Counted from the stretch's first letter, positions 42,450 to 51,731 are shown. The stretch: DNA of 64,000 bases from an uncultured Flavobacteriaceae bacterium (GCA_943842245.1 CALTAJ010000001.1:806001-870000), one strand, 5' to 3'. Notes: generated by a model from the sequence alone, not told the origin. Program-made: numbers and translations.

Positions 42450-43952
42450 TTAATCTTTAATTAAGTAATCCTTTAAAACATTTGCAATCTTACGATTGTC
42501 AGAAGCTCTAGGAACTTTATTCTGTCCTCCAAGCTTTCCTATACTTTTCATGTATTTTTTAAATCCTTCTGTGACAACTTTTCTTAAAATCAAGGGGCGA
42601 AGAATTTTTCCAGTAATTAGATCGTTATAATAAATATTTTTTGCTCGCATTACATCATCTATTTTTTTAGCAAATACCTCTAAGTTTTTTGGAGGTGTCT
42701 CAAACTCAATAAACCATTCATGATATGGAAGTCCTAATTCTGGTTCAATTTGGGGAGCAACGCTAAATTCTCTAACCCTTACAATACTTGAATCTTGATC
42801 TATCGCTTCTTTCAATGAGTCCTCTATTTCGCTTACAATTACATGTTCACCAAAAGCAGAAATAAATTGTTTTATTCTTCCGCTTACTATAATTCGAAAA
42901 GGAGAAGTACTCGTAAATTTAATAGTGTCTCCTAAATTATAGCGCCATAGGCCAGCTGAAGAAGATATGATCATTACGTAGTTTTTCCCTATCTCTACTT
43001 CAGCTAAATTGAAAACCAAAGGAGTTTCATCAAGAAACGTACTTGCCAATATGAATTCATAATAAATTCCATGATCTAAAAGTAGTAGTAATCCTTTGTC
43101 ATTCTGTCTATCCTGATAAGCAAAAAAGCCTTCAGATGCTGGGTAAAACTCAATACTATCCGGAGTTTTTCCTATAAGTTTTTCAAAAATCCCACGATAA
43201 GGCTCAAAATTTACTCCTCCATATACAAAAAGAGAAAAATTAGGAAATAGCTGACTAATGTTTTTGCCTGTTTTTGCATTTAATCTTTCAAAATACATTT
43301 GAACCCAAGAAGGAATTCCTCCAATAATAGTCATGTTTTCTTTTTGTGTTTCACTCACTATTGCTTCAACTTTGGCTTCCCAATCTTCTATACAATTGGC
43401 CTCCCAGCTTGGCATCCTGTTTTTCTGAAGATATGATGGCACATAGTGGGCGACGATTCCAGACAAACGTCCTAAAGCAACTCCCTTTTTGTTTTCTAAA
43501 ACAGGACTTCCTTGAATGAAAATATGTTTCCCTTTAACTACTTCAGTGTTTCCTGTTAAATAAATATAATTTAAAAGGGCTTCTCTTGCCGCTCGAATAT
43601 GTTGAGGCATTGACGCCTTTGTTATTGGAATAAATTTAGCTCCAGATGTCGTTCCACTTGACTTAGCATAATAAAGGGGTCTTCCTGGCCAAAGAATATC
43701 TTTCCTTCCATCCAGAATCATGTCGATATACGGCCGTAAGTCTTCGTAGTCTCGAATAGGTATTAATTCTCTAAAGGATCTTGAATCTTTAATTTCTTTA
43801 AAACTATGATCTTTTCCAAAACGGGTTGTTACTCCTTGCTTGATTAAATTTTTCAAAACTTTTTCTTGGGCTTCCAATGGATTTTTAATCCATTTACTGT
43901 TTTTTCTATCAGACCAAAATGCATATATTTTTGCCCCTATTGACTTTATCAT
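42450..43952 (-). CDS. GH3 auxin-responsive promoter family acyl-adenylating protein
   Basis: 500 residues. The three ATP-binding stretches of the GH3 superfamily can be seen: AKSSGTTSGAKFIPIT (residues 90-105), VYGGVNFEPYRG with FYPASEGFFAYQ, and YNLGDTIKF. Plant GH3 enzymes link amino acids to jasmonate or auxin; the bacterial members have no established substrate. In flavobacteria the gene sits next to an M23 peptidase and tatA, as here (four-base overlap with the M23 gene). A role in forming an amide-linked envelope component is a guess. Confidence 0.85.
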   Translation of the reverse strand: MIKSIGAKIYAFWSDRKNSKWIKNPLEAQEKVLKNLIKQGVTTRFGKDHSFKEIKDSRSFRELIPIRDYEDLRPYIDMILDGRKDILWPGRPLYYAKSSGTTSGAKFIPITKASMPQHIRAAREALLNYIYLTGNTEVVKGKHIFIQGSPVLENKKGVALGRLSGIVAHYVPSYLQKNRMPSWEANCIEDWEAKVEAIVSETQKENMTIIGGIPSWVQMYFERLNAKTGKNISQLFPNFSLFVYGGVNFEPYRGIFEKLIGKTPDSIEFYPASEGFFAYQDRQNDKGLLLLLDHGIYYEFILASTFLDETPLVFNLAEVEIGKNYVMIISSSAGLWRYNLGDTIKFTSTSPFRIIVSGRIKQFISAFGEHVIVSEIEDSLKEAIDQDSSIVRVREFSVAPQIEPELGLPYHEWFIEFETPPKNLEVFAKKIDDVMRAKNIYYNDLITGKILRPLILRKVVTEGFKKYMKSIGKLGGQNKVPRASDNRKIANVLKDYLIKD

Positions 43953-44824
43953 TTTTTAGAAAAATTAAAAAAAATTTCAGGGTTCATGGGGTAGCCATCA
44001 ATCCAAAGTTCAAAATGGAGATGGTATCCCGTAGATAGCTCCCCAGTATTTCCAGCACTAGCAATAACTTCTCCAGCCAAAACAACATCCCCTTGTTTCT
44101 TGCTTAAAGATTCATTGTGTTTGTATACAGAAAGAATTCCTAAACTATGCTCCATTATAATTACAAAACCTGTTTCTATAGTCCATTCAGAAAAAATAAC
44201 AGTTCCATCTGCTATTGCTTTTATTGGAGTACCCTTTTTTAGAACAATGTCCACTGCATAATGGGATTCATTTGAATTAAAAGGCTGAGAAATAGCTCCT
44301 AATGCTGGAGGAAATAAAATTGTGTTTATTTTGGTTTCTTCATTAACCTTCGGATTGTATTTATCCTGTTGCGATACAAAAGCACGTAATAAAGAGTCCT
44401 CCAGGATTGGTTCAGTGAAGGGTTGTTGAGATTCTGTGTTTTTATCAGAATTTTCTGTGAAAATTTCTGAATCTTGAAATGAAATATCTTCTGTCAATGT
44501 TTGACGAACAGAATTTAAATAAAGAATGTTTCTATTGTAAAGGGTTATCAAAGAGTCAGTTAAAAATAAGTTTTTCACTGCTTTTTTTCGTAATTCTGAA
44601 GAATCATAACCCGGAATTAATGTTTTTATTGGTGTGTAAGCGATAATTGAAAAAATAAAAGTCGAAAATATCCCTAAAAATAGTAGGGTTAAAAAAATTA
44701 CTTTTATCCTGGAAACACGAATTTGTCTTTGTTCCTCAAATGATTCCTCATCAATTATCATAACTAAATAAGAGTTGAGTAGTTTTCTAAGAATTCGTTT
44801 TCCTTTTTTTTCTTCTTGTGACAT
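43949..44824 (-). CDS. M23 family peptidase, inner-membrane anchored
   Basis: 291 residues: a cytoplasmic basic N-terminus, a membrane helix (VIFLTLLFLGIFSTFIFSIIA), a linker, and a LytM domain. Both zinc motifs are intact: HYAVDIVL (H-x-x-x-D) and HLHFELWI (H-x-H). It should cut peptide crosslinks in peptidoglycan, in contrast to the degenerate EnvC-like protein at 22.3-23.5 kb. Upstream of GH3 with a four-base overlap. Confidence 0.88.
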   Translation of the reverse strand: MSQEEKKGKRILRKLLNSYLVMIIDEESFEEQRQIRVSRIKVIFLTLLFLGIFSTFIFSIIAYTPIKTLIPGYDSSELRKKAVKNLFLTDSLITLYNRNILYLNSVRQTLTEDISFQDSEIFTENSDKNTESQQPFTEPILEDSLLRAFVSQQDKYNPKVNEETKINTILFPPALGAISQPFNSNESHYAVDIVLKKGTPIKAIADGTVIFSEWTIETGFVIIMEHSLGILSVYKHNESLSKKQGDVVLAGEVIASAGNTGELSTGYHLHFELWIDGYPMNPEIFFNFSKK

Positions 44825-44929
44825 ATTAGAAACAAAGATACGGAATCCTCAGGCCTATAAAATATGTGCTTATAATTTTCATGTTTATGAATCTAAATAT
44901 TTCTGTACATTTGTTTAAACTATACATTA

Positions 44930-45124
44930 ATGTTGGCTTTAAAAATTTTAGGTATGATAGGTGCTCCACAAATAATATTAATCATCGCGGTTGTGCTCTT
45001 GCTTTTTGGGGGGCGCAAAATTCCTGAACTTATGAAAGGTTTAGGGAGTGGGATTAAAGAATTTAAAAATGCTACAAAAGAGGACGAAGACAGTTCTAAG
45101 ATAGAGAAAAAGAAAGAAAACTAG
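44930..45124 (+). CDS. tatA: Twin-arginine translocase subunit TatA/TatE family
   Basis: 64 residues. One membrane helix ([18 protein letters not shown]) with the usual F-G-G-R-K-I-P-E-L hinge, then an amphipathic helix ([17 protein letters not shown]) and an acidic/basic tail. TatA oligomers form the pore for folded proteins. A TACATTTG -7 element lies about 25 bases upstream (44908-44915 region). tatC is not in the window. The gene overlaps the stop of the DUF4837 gene by four bases. Confidence 0.93.
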   Translation: MLALKILGMIGAPQIILIIAVVLLLFGGRKIPELMKGLGSGIKEFKNATKEDEDSSKIEKKKEN

Positions 45125-46092
45125 TTTTTCGATTTAAACGTGTTGAGAATTGTGTTTAACTCAAACATATACTCTCTCTTGCTTACTGATGGAGCAAATG
45201 CAAAACCCTCAAACACAATAATTCTTTTATTAATAGTGTCACTTATCATGTAGTTCACAAAAGGGCCAGCCATAAAGTCATTTTTAACTTCCCATGTTCC
45301 CTTAGTTAAATAGCCTTGTTTTCCATCTAAAAAGACCTTATAAAAATATGGTCTAAAAGCTCGCTCTGTTATTAAAAAACTACCGGGTAAACGTCCAGGC
45401 ACAAAAATTTTACCAATTGAATCTCTTATGTTTAAAATCCTTTTATTAAATACTCCATTTAAAGCATTTAAGGGTAAAGCATACGCTATAATATTCAGAT
45501 GCCCTTTTTGGATTGGCTTTTGAATCCAGACAAAATTGGTTGTATCCTTTACTGTTTTATACGCTGATGGATACTTAAGGTAGATTCCAAATCTGTCTGT
45601 CAAATTTTTTTCAGTTGAAAGCGATTTATTTATTCTTCTTAGTTTCTCTATTCTCTCGTTTTCTCCTAATGTCTGCATAAGCAATTCGATGTTTTCATTA
45701 AAAGTGAAGGCTTGGGCGTCAGTATCTTCACCTGTTACTAAAGCTAAAATTTGTGGTCTAGCAAACTGGTTTTTAGCTAATTGAAAGCGGGATATAGAGT
45801 CTTTTTGGAACCAAATGATATTCCTGTTTTGGCGTGCAAATCCAGTGAATGCAATTGGATTCATGTATCTCATCGAATATCTCGGTTCATCTAGAGGTAA
45901 GCCCTCATATATAGACCCCATAGAGGTTCTAATAGTTTCACCTAAACTGGAGTTCCAATCGGACTCTGGCATTACAACTGTCACATGGTTCAGGTTGCCA
46001 CTAGACTCTGGAACAAATGCTTGAGATCTGTCTATCTTTGAATTACAGGAGGCCATAACACTGAGAAATAATAAAATGGCCCTTTTCTTCAT
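45121..46092 (-). CDS. DUF4837 lipoprotein
   Basis: 323 residues with a lipoprotein signal ([14 protein letters not shown]). The mature part contains [42 protein letters not shown], the DUF4837 pattern. The C-terminal half has a repeated-looking arrangement of strands ([24 protein letters not shown]). The family is restricted to Bacteroidota and its function is unknown to me. Seven bases after the pgk stop, so likely cotranscribed with pgk. Confidence 0.83.
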   Translation of the reverse strand: MKKRAILLFLSVMASCNSKIDRSQAFVPESSGNLNHVTVVMPESDWNSSLGETIRTSMGSIYEGLPLDEPRYSMRYMNPIAFTGFARQNRNIIWFQKDSISRFQLAKNQFARPQILALVTGEDTDAQAFTFNENIELLMQTLGENERIEKLRRINKSLSTEKNLTDRFGIYLKYPSAYKTVKDTTNFVWIQKPIQKGHLNIIAYALPLNALNGVFNKRILNIRDSIGKIFVPGRLPGSFLITERAFRPYFYKVFLDGKQGYLTKGTWEVKNDFMAGPFVNYMISDTINKRIIVFEGFAFAPSVSKREYMFELNTILNTFKSKN

Positions 46093-46099
46093 TGCTTTT

Positions 46100-47284
46100 T
46101 TATGATAATGCTTCGATTCCTGGGAGAACTTTTCCCTCTAAACTTTCTAACATAGCTCCCCCTCCTGTACTAATGTAACTCATTTTGTTTTCCAGACCAA
46201 ACTGTTTAACGGCTGCAACAGAGTCGCCGCCACCAACTAGTGAAAAAGCTCCTAAATTTGTCGCTTCAGCTATAGATTCTCCTGCAGCAATAGTTCCTTT
46301 TGAAAAATTTGAAAATTCGAAAACACCCATAGGTCCGTTCCAAAGGATCGTTTTACAATTCAATATTAAATTGTGAAATTTCTCTATGCTTTTTGGACCT
46401 GCATCCATAGCTTCCCAGCCTTCTGGAATATGCATGACTTTAAAAACCTTCTGTTTTGCATCATTAGAAAAGCTATCTCCAGCAACCACGTCTACTGGAA
46501 GATGAATTTTTATATTTTTTTGTTTTGCTTTATTCATGAGTTGTAAAGCATAATCGCAGTAATCCGGTTCACATATTGAATTTCCTACCATCCCCCCCAT
46601 TGCTTTTGTGAATGTATATACCATGCCTCCTCCTATTATTAAATGATCAACCTTGTCCAATAAGCTTTCAATAATTGTGATTTTAGAGGAAACTTTTGCT
46701 CCTCCAATAATTGCTAAAATTGGAGAATCCCCTGTTTTCATTACCCTTTCAATTGATAATACTTCTTTCTCTAGTAGGCGGCCAAAACATTTCTTATCCT
46801 TGAAAAACTTAGCAATAATAGTCGTAGATGCATGTGCTCTGTGGGCTGTCCCAAAAGCATCATTTACATAAACGGTCCCCAACTTAGAAAGTTCTTCAGA
46901 AAAATTGATATCACCTTCAGTCTCTTCAGAATGATAACGAAGGTTCTCCATCATTAAAACTTCTCCTGGTTGAAGTGCGGCAACCTGAGCTTGAGCAGAA
47001 GGCCCTACACAGCTTTCTGAGAAATATACTGTTACACCTAGAATTTGAGAAACGGTTTCAATTATATTTGATAATGAGTATTTGGGCTCTTGTCCTTTTG
47101 GTCTACCTAGATGAGATATTAGAACACATTTACCTCCTTCAGATAATATATGGTCTATCGTTGGTTTTGCTGCTTCTATTCTGGTTGTGTCTGTGACTTC
47201 CATCTTATCATTCAGTGGAACATTAAAATCCACACGAATAATAGCGCATTCATTACTAAAGTTGAATTGATTTAAGGCTCGCAT
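46100..47284 (-). CDS. pgk: Phosphoglycerate kinase
   Basis: The ATG at 47284 (MRALNQFNFSNECAIIRVDFNVPLND) is the start: a longer frame reaches 47329, but that would begin inside the promoter at 47300-47329. 394 residues. RVDFNVPL, SHLGRPKG, the C-terminal GGGDSVAAV and GGGAMLESLEGK are diagnostic. It converts 1,3-bisphosphoglycerate and ADP to 3-phosphoglycerate and ATP. No gap gene is near. Divergent from holB. Confidence 0.97.
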   Translation of the reverse strand: MRALNQFNFSNECAIIRVDFNVPLNDKMEVTDTTRIEAAKPTIDHILSEGGKCVLISHLGRPKGQEPKYSLSNIIETVSQILGVTVYFSESCVGPSAQAQVAALQPGEVLMMENLRYHSEETEGDINFSEELSKLGTVYVNDAFGTAHRAHASTTIIAKFFKDKKCFGRLLEKEVLSIERVMKTGDSPILAIIGGAKVSSKITIIESLLDKVDHLIIGGGMVYTFTKAMGGMVGNSICEPDYCDYALQLMNKAKQKNIKIHLPVDVVAGDSFSNDAKQKVFKVMHIPEGWEAMDAGPKSIEKFHNLILNCKTILWNGPMGVFEFSNFSKGTIAAGESIAEATNLGAFSLVGGGDSVAAVKQFGLENKMSYISTGGGAMLESLEGKVLPGIEALS

Positions 47285-47299
47285 TATTTGAAATTTTTT

Positions 47300-47329
47300 C
47301 AAAAATACAATAATGCCAAAGTATGCCAA
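47300..47329 (-). promoter_or_regulatory. Promoter of pgk
   Basis: On the minus strand TTG (47329-47327), 19 bases, and TATTTTTG (47307-47300) fit the Bacteroidota consensus. The predicted start of the transcript is near 47293, ten bases before the ATG at 47284. This decides the start codon of pgk. Confidence 0.7.
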
Positions 47330-47382
47330 CTTATTTTTAAAAAGATCTCAATAAGGGCACTTAGGAAAATGTATCTTTACTT

Positions 47383-48498
47383 ATGAATTGGTCACATCTT
47401 ATAGGTCAAGAGCTGATTAAAAAAAAGATGGAATATCTTTTATCGTCAAATCAAGTCCCTCACGCTCAGCTATTTAGTGGGTCTCCTGGATATGGAGTGC
47501 TTCCGCTAGCTATTGAATTTTCACTTATGCTTTTAAATCATAAAAGTGATTCTGGTTCTACTAACGGCTTAGGTAAAGTAAGTCAAAATCCAGATCTTCA
47601 TTTTGTATTTCCTGTGGTTAAAAGAGGTAGTGAAAAAATAGTTTATTCTCATGACTATGCTAAAGAGTGGTCTACTTTTCTAAATGAAAGTCCATATGGT
47701 GATTATTCTAATTGGTTTGAGTTAATTTCTGTGGGGAATAAACAGGGTATTATAGGAATTGAGGAAATTAAAAATCTTCATAAAAAAATGTTTCTAAAAG
47801 CTTTTAGTGGCAAAAAAAAAGTGTGCATCTTGTGGGGGGTGGAGAAAATGAATTCTCAAGCTGCAAATAGCTTTTTGAAAATTTTAGAAGAACCGCCCAA
47901 TAACACATACTTTTTCCTGATAGCTGAAAACACAGAATTAGTATTACCAACTCTCCTTTCTCGATGTCAACAAATTACTTTGGGACCTATAAATTCCGAA
48001 GCACTAAGAGCCATAATTCCTGATAAAAAATTAAATATTGATCAAATTATTCTTCAGGCAGAAGGAGACTATAATCTTCTAAAGGGTTTTCTGGAGGATA
48101 GTCGAAACGTAAAATATGAAGAGCTTTTGGTAAAAGGTTTACGCCTTGCATTTAAGGCAAAAGGAAACAAAAGCATTGTTGGTGACTTGATAAATTGGTC
48201 AGCTGAACTTTCGTTTCAAGGACGTGAGGAACAAAAGGCTTTTTTGGCTTATGGTATTCAGTTTTTAAGGGATGCTTTTTTGTTAAACTACAAATTAGAA
48301 AGTATTGTTTATTATCGCTCGAGCATTAATTTTGACCTTTCTAAACTAGCTCCTTACATCCACAATCAAAATGTTCTAGAGCTGATCAAACTATTTGAAA
48401 ACACACATTATTATGTATTGAGAAATGCTAATACAAAAATAATCTTCTCAAATTTAGCTTTAAAACTTACAAAACTTCTCAATCTTCCAAAAAACTAG
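47383..48498 (+). CDS. holB: DNA polymerase III delta' subunit-like protein
   Basis: 371 residues. The N-terminal WSHLIGQELIKKKMEYLL and the degenerate P-loop FSGSPGYGVLPLA lack the Walker Lys, as expected of delta', which does not hydrolyse ATP. NSFLKILEEPPNNTYFFLIAEN and LLSRCQQITL (the S-R-C motif) are typical of clamp-loader subunits. It works with DnaX and delta to load the beta clamp. Its last 20 bases overlap the convergent methyltransferase gene. Confidence 0.86.
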   Translation: MNWSHLIGQELIKKKMEYLLSSNQVPHAQLFSGSPGYGVLPLAIEFSLMLLNHKSDSGSTNGLGKVSQNPDLHFVFPVVKRGSEKIVYSHDYAKEWSTFLNESPYGDYSNWFELISVGNKQGIIGIEEIKNLHKKMFLKAFSGKKKVCILWGVEKMNSQAANSFLKILEEPPNNTYFFLIAENTELVLPTLLSRCQQITLGPINSEALRAIIPDKKLNIDQIILQAEGDYNLLKGFLEDSRNVKYEELLVKGLRLAFKAKGNKSIVGDLINWSAELSFQGREEQKAFLAYGIQFLRDAFLLNYKLESIVYYRSSINFDLSKLAPYIHNQNVLELIKLFENTHYYVLRNANTKIIFSNLALKLTKLLNLPKN

Positions 48499-49336
48499 AT
48501 TCTTTTTCAAAAACGTAGATCAATGATGAATACTCTCCTGAAAAAGAAGCCTTAATATTTGATATAAGACCAATAAAGGAGCCTCTTAATAACGGACAAT
48601 TATTCCCTAAATATTTTTCTGATAAATACGCTATATAAATAGCATCAAACCATAACGGATACTTTTCACTCATGACAAAACCTGACTCCTTCATTAGGAT
48701 TTGAATGCCAGGTGTTGTAAAATGCCAAAAATGCCTAGGAACGTCTAATGCTGCCCAGTGAGCTTGATAATATTGAGAATCAAAACTATTAAAATTAGGA
48801 ACTGCAATTATCAGTTTCCCGTTTTTTTCTAGTCTTGATCGTAATTCCTCTAAAATTTTTTTTGGCCTTGATATATGTTCTAATACATGCCAGAGGGTTA
48901 TAATGTTAAAGCTTTCTGTAGCTGGTATCTTTTTAAGACAGGAGACTACATTTATGCCTTTACTTATAGCAATATTCCTGGCTGTGGGGTTTGGCTCAAT
49001 AGCAATCACTTTATATTTGTCCTTTGACATATACCTTGCAAAGTTTCCGATACCTGCGCCATAATCCAATAATTTTTTGCCCAAAGAATGACGCTTAATG
49101 AGAGTCATTTTAAAGTACAGCATTATTCTTTGAATAAAAATATAAATAAGATCCGCTAAAGACTTTTCCTTGTTTTTATGTGATGCATAGTCGTCTGATT
49201 TATAATATTTTGACATGTCAGTTCCCAATGGAATCTCCGTTTGGGCCCAATGTTTGTCATTGTTCCAAATAACCTTAAATCGATCTTTGGAAACTAGATG
49301 GTCTTTTGCTGTAAAAAGCTGTTGTGTTGTTTTCAT
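48479..49336 (-). CDS. Class I SAM-dependent methyltransferase
   Basis: 285 residues from the ATG at 49336. A TTG at 49354 would add MFHVEQ, encoded by the parS site itself; related genes in other bacteria do often begin inside parS, so this start remains possible. The Rossmann core is KLLDYGAGIGNFARYMS (glycine motif I), then VIAIEPNPTARNIA and NIITLWHVLEHISRPKKILEEL. The family resembles those that act on a small or lipid-like substrate (UbiE/Coq5-like). It sits directly after mnmG. No substrate can be named. Confidence 0.78.
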   Translation of the reverse strand: MKTTQQLFTAKDHLVSKDRFKVIWNNDKHWAQTEIPLGTDMSKYYKSDDYASHKNKEKSLADLIYIFIQRIMLYFKMTLIKRHSLGKKLLDYGAGIGNFARYMSKDKYKVIAIEPNPTARNIAISKGINVVSCLKKIPATESFNIITLWHVLEHISRPKKILEELRSRLEKNGKLIIAVPNFNSFDSQYYQAHWAALDVPRHFWHFTTPGIQILMKESGFVMSEKYPLWFDAIYIAYLSEKYLGNNCPLLRGSFIGLISNIKASFSGEYSSLIYVFEKESSFLED

Positions 49337-49337
49337 T

Positions 49338-49353
49338 TGTTCCACGTGAAACA
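49338..49353. promoter_or_regulatory. parS site (ParB-binding centromere)
   Basis: The 16-base sequence TGTTCCACGTGAAACA is a perfect match to the TGTTNCACGTGAAACA consensus of chromosomal parS. It lies between the mnmG stop and the methyltransferase start. Confidence 0.93.
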
Positions 49354-49359
49354 ATTAAA

Positions 49360-51231
49360 TTAACGTCCCATAGATACTAAGATTACACTGATATCGCTCG
49401 GATTTATTCCGCTAATCCTTGAAGCCTGGGCGAGTGTGTCTGGACGTAATTTGTTTAATTTTTCTTTAGCTTCATGTGATAGTGAGGCTAAAATATCAAA
49501 ATCGAAATTTCTCGGTATTTTTATGTTCTCCAACCTTTTTAACTTCTCTGCATTTCTTTTTTCTTTTTCAATGTAGCCTGCATATTTGACTTCTATTTCT
49601 GCTTGTTCAAAAATTGAATCGTCCATTCCATTAAAATCTAAATAATCTTGTAAGGTTTTAAACTCTGAAAAATCTTTGCGTGTTATCTTCGGTCTGGCTA
49701 ATAACTTGGCATACTTGTCTATTTGATTTACTCGGTTTTCTCCTTTTTGCTTAAGTAATCGATTTGCAGAATCTAAAGGATAGCTTTTCGTTTTTAAATA
49801 ATTAAGTAATTCAGATCTTTTAGCCAATTTTTCATCAACCTTTCTGATACGCTCTTCAGATGCTAATCCTAAAGCATGGCCCTTAGGCGTGAGTCTTTCG
49901 TCTGCATTGTCCTGACGGAGTAGGGTTCTATACTCCGCTCTTGATGTAAACATTCTGTATGGCTCTTCAGCTCCTTTAAGAATAAGGTCATCAATAAGAA
50001 CTCCTATATATGCCTCATCTCGGCCTAGCACAAAAGGTGTCTGATTTTTATGCTTTAAATGTGCATTTATTCCTGCAATAATTCCTTGTGCACCTGCTTC
50101 TTCGTAACCTGTTGTGCCATTAATTTGTCCCGCAAAAAAAAGGTTTTGAATTAGTTTAGTTTCAAGGCTATGGAAGAGTTGAGTGGGGGGGAAATAATCA
50201 TACTCAATAGCATAGCCAGGTCTAAATAATTTAACATTTTCAAAGCCTCTTACTGCCTTAAGTGCTTTATACTGTATGTCCTCAGGTAAAGATGTTGAAA
50301 ACCCATTAACATATACCTCAACTGTCTTCCATCCTTCTGGCTCAACAAATATTTGATGCTGAGGCTTTTCGCTAAAACGATTAATCTTGTCTTCAATAGA
50401 CGGGCAGTAGCGGGGTCCTTTGCTTCGAATTGAACCATTGAACATGGGTGAACGATCAAAACCTTCTCTGAGAATATCATGAACATCCACATTTGTGTGG
50501 GTTATATGACAACTGCGTTGATTTATTAGTGGTTTGGTGATGTCGGAAAAAGAGAATTTTGATGGGTATGTATCGCCAGGCTGTTCCACCATTTTATCAT
50601 AGTCTAATGAGCGCCCATCTACTCGTGGAGGTGTACCAGTTTTCATTCTACCAGAATCAAAACCAAGTGTTTCTAATTTTTCTGTGAGACCAGTTGAGGC
50701 CTTTTCGCCCGCTCTTCCTCCTCCATAATTTTTTTCTCCAATATGAATTAAGCCATTTAGAAAAGTTCCATTAGTTAAAATAATTGATCTCCCATAGATT
50801 TTAATTCCTAAGGATGTTATGATGCCAACAGCAACATCATTCTCTATAACAAGGTCAACAACCATTTCTTGATAAAAATCTAGCAAAGGGGTTTGCTCCA
50901 ACAAAGTTCTCCATTCTAAAGAAAATAGACTTCTATCCGACTGGACCCTTGGGCTCCACATGGCGGGCCCTTTTGATTGATTTAACATCTTATACTGTAT
51001 TGCAGAATGATCTGAAACGATTCCGCTGTAACCGCCTAAAGCATCAATTTCTCTAACAATTTGGCCTTTAGCAATTCCGCCCATTGCCGGGTTGCATGAC
51101 ATTTGAGCTACAGTTTGAAGGTTCATCGTCACTAACAAAGTTTTTGATCCAAGATTTGCTGCTGCCGCTGCTGCTTCACAACCGGCATGGCCAGCACCGA
51201 CGACAATAACATCGTAGTTTGTATCAAACAT
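49360..51231 (-). CDS. mnmG: tRNA uridine 5-carboxymethylaminomethyl modification enzyme MnmG (GidA)
   Basis: 623 residues. FAD-binding VVGAGHAGCEAAAAAANLG at the N-terminus, then CNPAMGGIAKGQIVREIDALGG, NGTFLNGLIHIG, a segment with PRVDGRSLDYD, and MFTSRAEYRTLLRQDNADERLT are all diagnostic. With MnmE it makes the cmnm5U/mnm5U wobble modification. Its ATG overlaps the ybeY stop by eight bases. It lies between two parS sites, an arrangement that is typical of the neighbourhood of chromosome origins. Confidence 0.97.
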   Translation of the reverse strand: MFDTNYDVIVVGAGHAGCEAAAAAANLGSKTLLVTMNLQTVAQMSCNPAMGGIAKGQIVREIDALGGYSGIVSDHSAIQYKMLNQSKGPAMWSPRVQSDRSLFSLEWRTLLEQTPLLDFYQEMVVDLVIENDVAVGIITSLGIKIYGRSIILTNGTFLNGLIHIGEKNYGGGRAGEKASTGLTEKLETLGFDSGRMKTGTPPRVDGRSLDYDKMVEQPGDTYPSKFSFSDITKPLINQRSCHITHTNVDVHDILREGFDRSPMFNGSIRSKGPRYCPSIEDKINRFSEKPQHQIFVEPEGWKTVEVYVNGFSTSLPEDIQYKALKAVRGFENVKLFRPGYAIEYDYFPPTQLFHSLETKLIQNLFFAGQINGTTGYEEAGAQGIIAGINAHLKHKNQTPFVLGRDEAYIGVLIDDLILKGAEEPYRMFTSRAEYRTLLRQDNADERLTPKGHALGLASEERIRKVDEKLAKRSELLNYLKTKSYPLDSANRLLKQKGENRVNQIDKYAKLLARPKITRKDFSEFKTLQDYLDFNGMDDSIFEQAEIEVKYAGYIEKEKRNAEKLKRLENIKIPRNFDFDILASLSHEAKEKLNKLRPDTLAQASRISGINPSDISVILVSMGR

Positions 51232-51649
51232 TTGATTTGTGTTTCACGTGGAACAAATCTATAAATTCTTCTTCTTTTATTCTCATTTTAGTCCTCTCGG
51301 CATCATTCATGTCTTTTAATCCAATACAATGTAAAACACCATGTGAAATAACTCTAAGTGTTTCATTTACAATGCTTTGTGATTCTTCTTTGGCGGATAA
51401 TCTTACGGCCCACATAGAAATAAAGAATTCTGCTTCAAGGATGTTCTTCTTCGAATAATCAAAGCTGATAATATCAGTGTGAGTGTCGTGATTTAAAAAC
51501 TGTTTATTTATTTTCAATAATCTCTCTTTAGAAACAAAATTATAAGAAAGCTTTCCAACAGATATGCCGTGCTTAGAGACAAAATCGATTAGGGCTTTTT
51601 CTAGTGTCTCTGAATTTATAAACTCTGGTATGTTTGTAAACTGAATTAT
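51224..51649 (-). CDS. ybeY: Endoribonuclease YbeY (rRNA maturation), non-canonical start
   Basis: The homologous sequence begins IQFTNIPEFINSETLEKAL, 44 residues before the first canonical in-frame codon (TTG at 51517). No ATG, GTG or TTG precedes it. ATA at 51649-51647 is where relatives usually have the initiator (M-I-x-F), and ATT at 51655 is another option. From 51649 the product has 141 residues, normal for the family. The active-site block is SHGVLHCIGLKDMNDAE; the third His of enterobacterial YbeY is Asp, as in other Bacteroidota. YbeY works in 16S rRNA 3'-end processing and ribosome quality control. TATATTTG lies just upstream (51663-51670). The end overlaps parS and the mnmG start. 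Confidence 0.8.
   Translation of the reverse strand: MIQFTNIPEFINSETLEKALIDFVSKHGISVGKLSYNFVSKERLLKINKQFLNHDTHTDIISFDYSKKNILEAEFFISMWAVRLSAKEESQSIVNETLRVISHGVLHCIGLKDMNDAERTKMRIKEEEFIDLFHVKHKSNV
51240..51255. promoter_or_regulatory. Second parS site, inside the 3' end of ybeY
   Basis: TGTTTCACGTGGAACA is the reverse complement of the site at 49338-49353, so the two identical 16-mers lie in opposite orientation, 1.9 kb apart, on either side of mnmG. It encodes L-F-H-V-K-H at the C-terminus of YbeY. Confidence 0.93.
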
Positions 51650-51731
51650 TTTAATTTTTTTACAAATATACAGGATTTGCTTATGACGGGGGTGTCAATA
51701 AACTAGAAGCGCTTATATTAGCATAAAAAAG

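Noticed and set aside
47285-47329. A start for pgk at 47329 giving 15 extra residues
   Set aside because: These codons lie in the promoter (47300-47329), and the family begins at MRALNQFNF.
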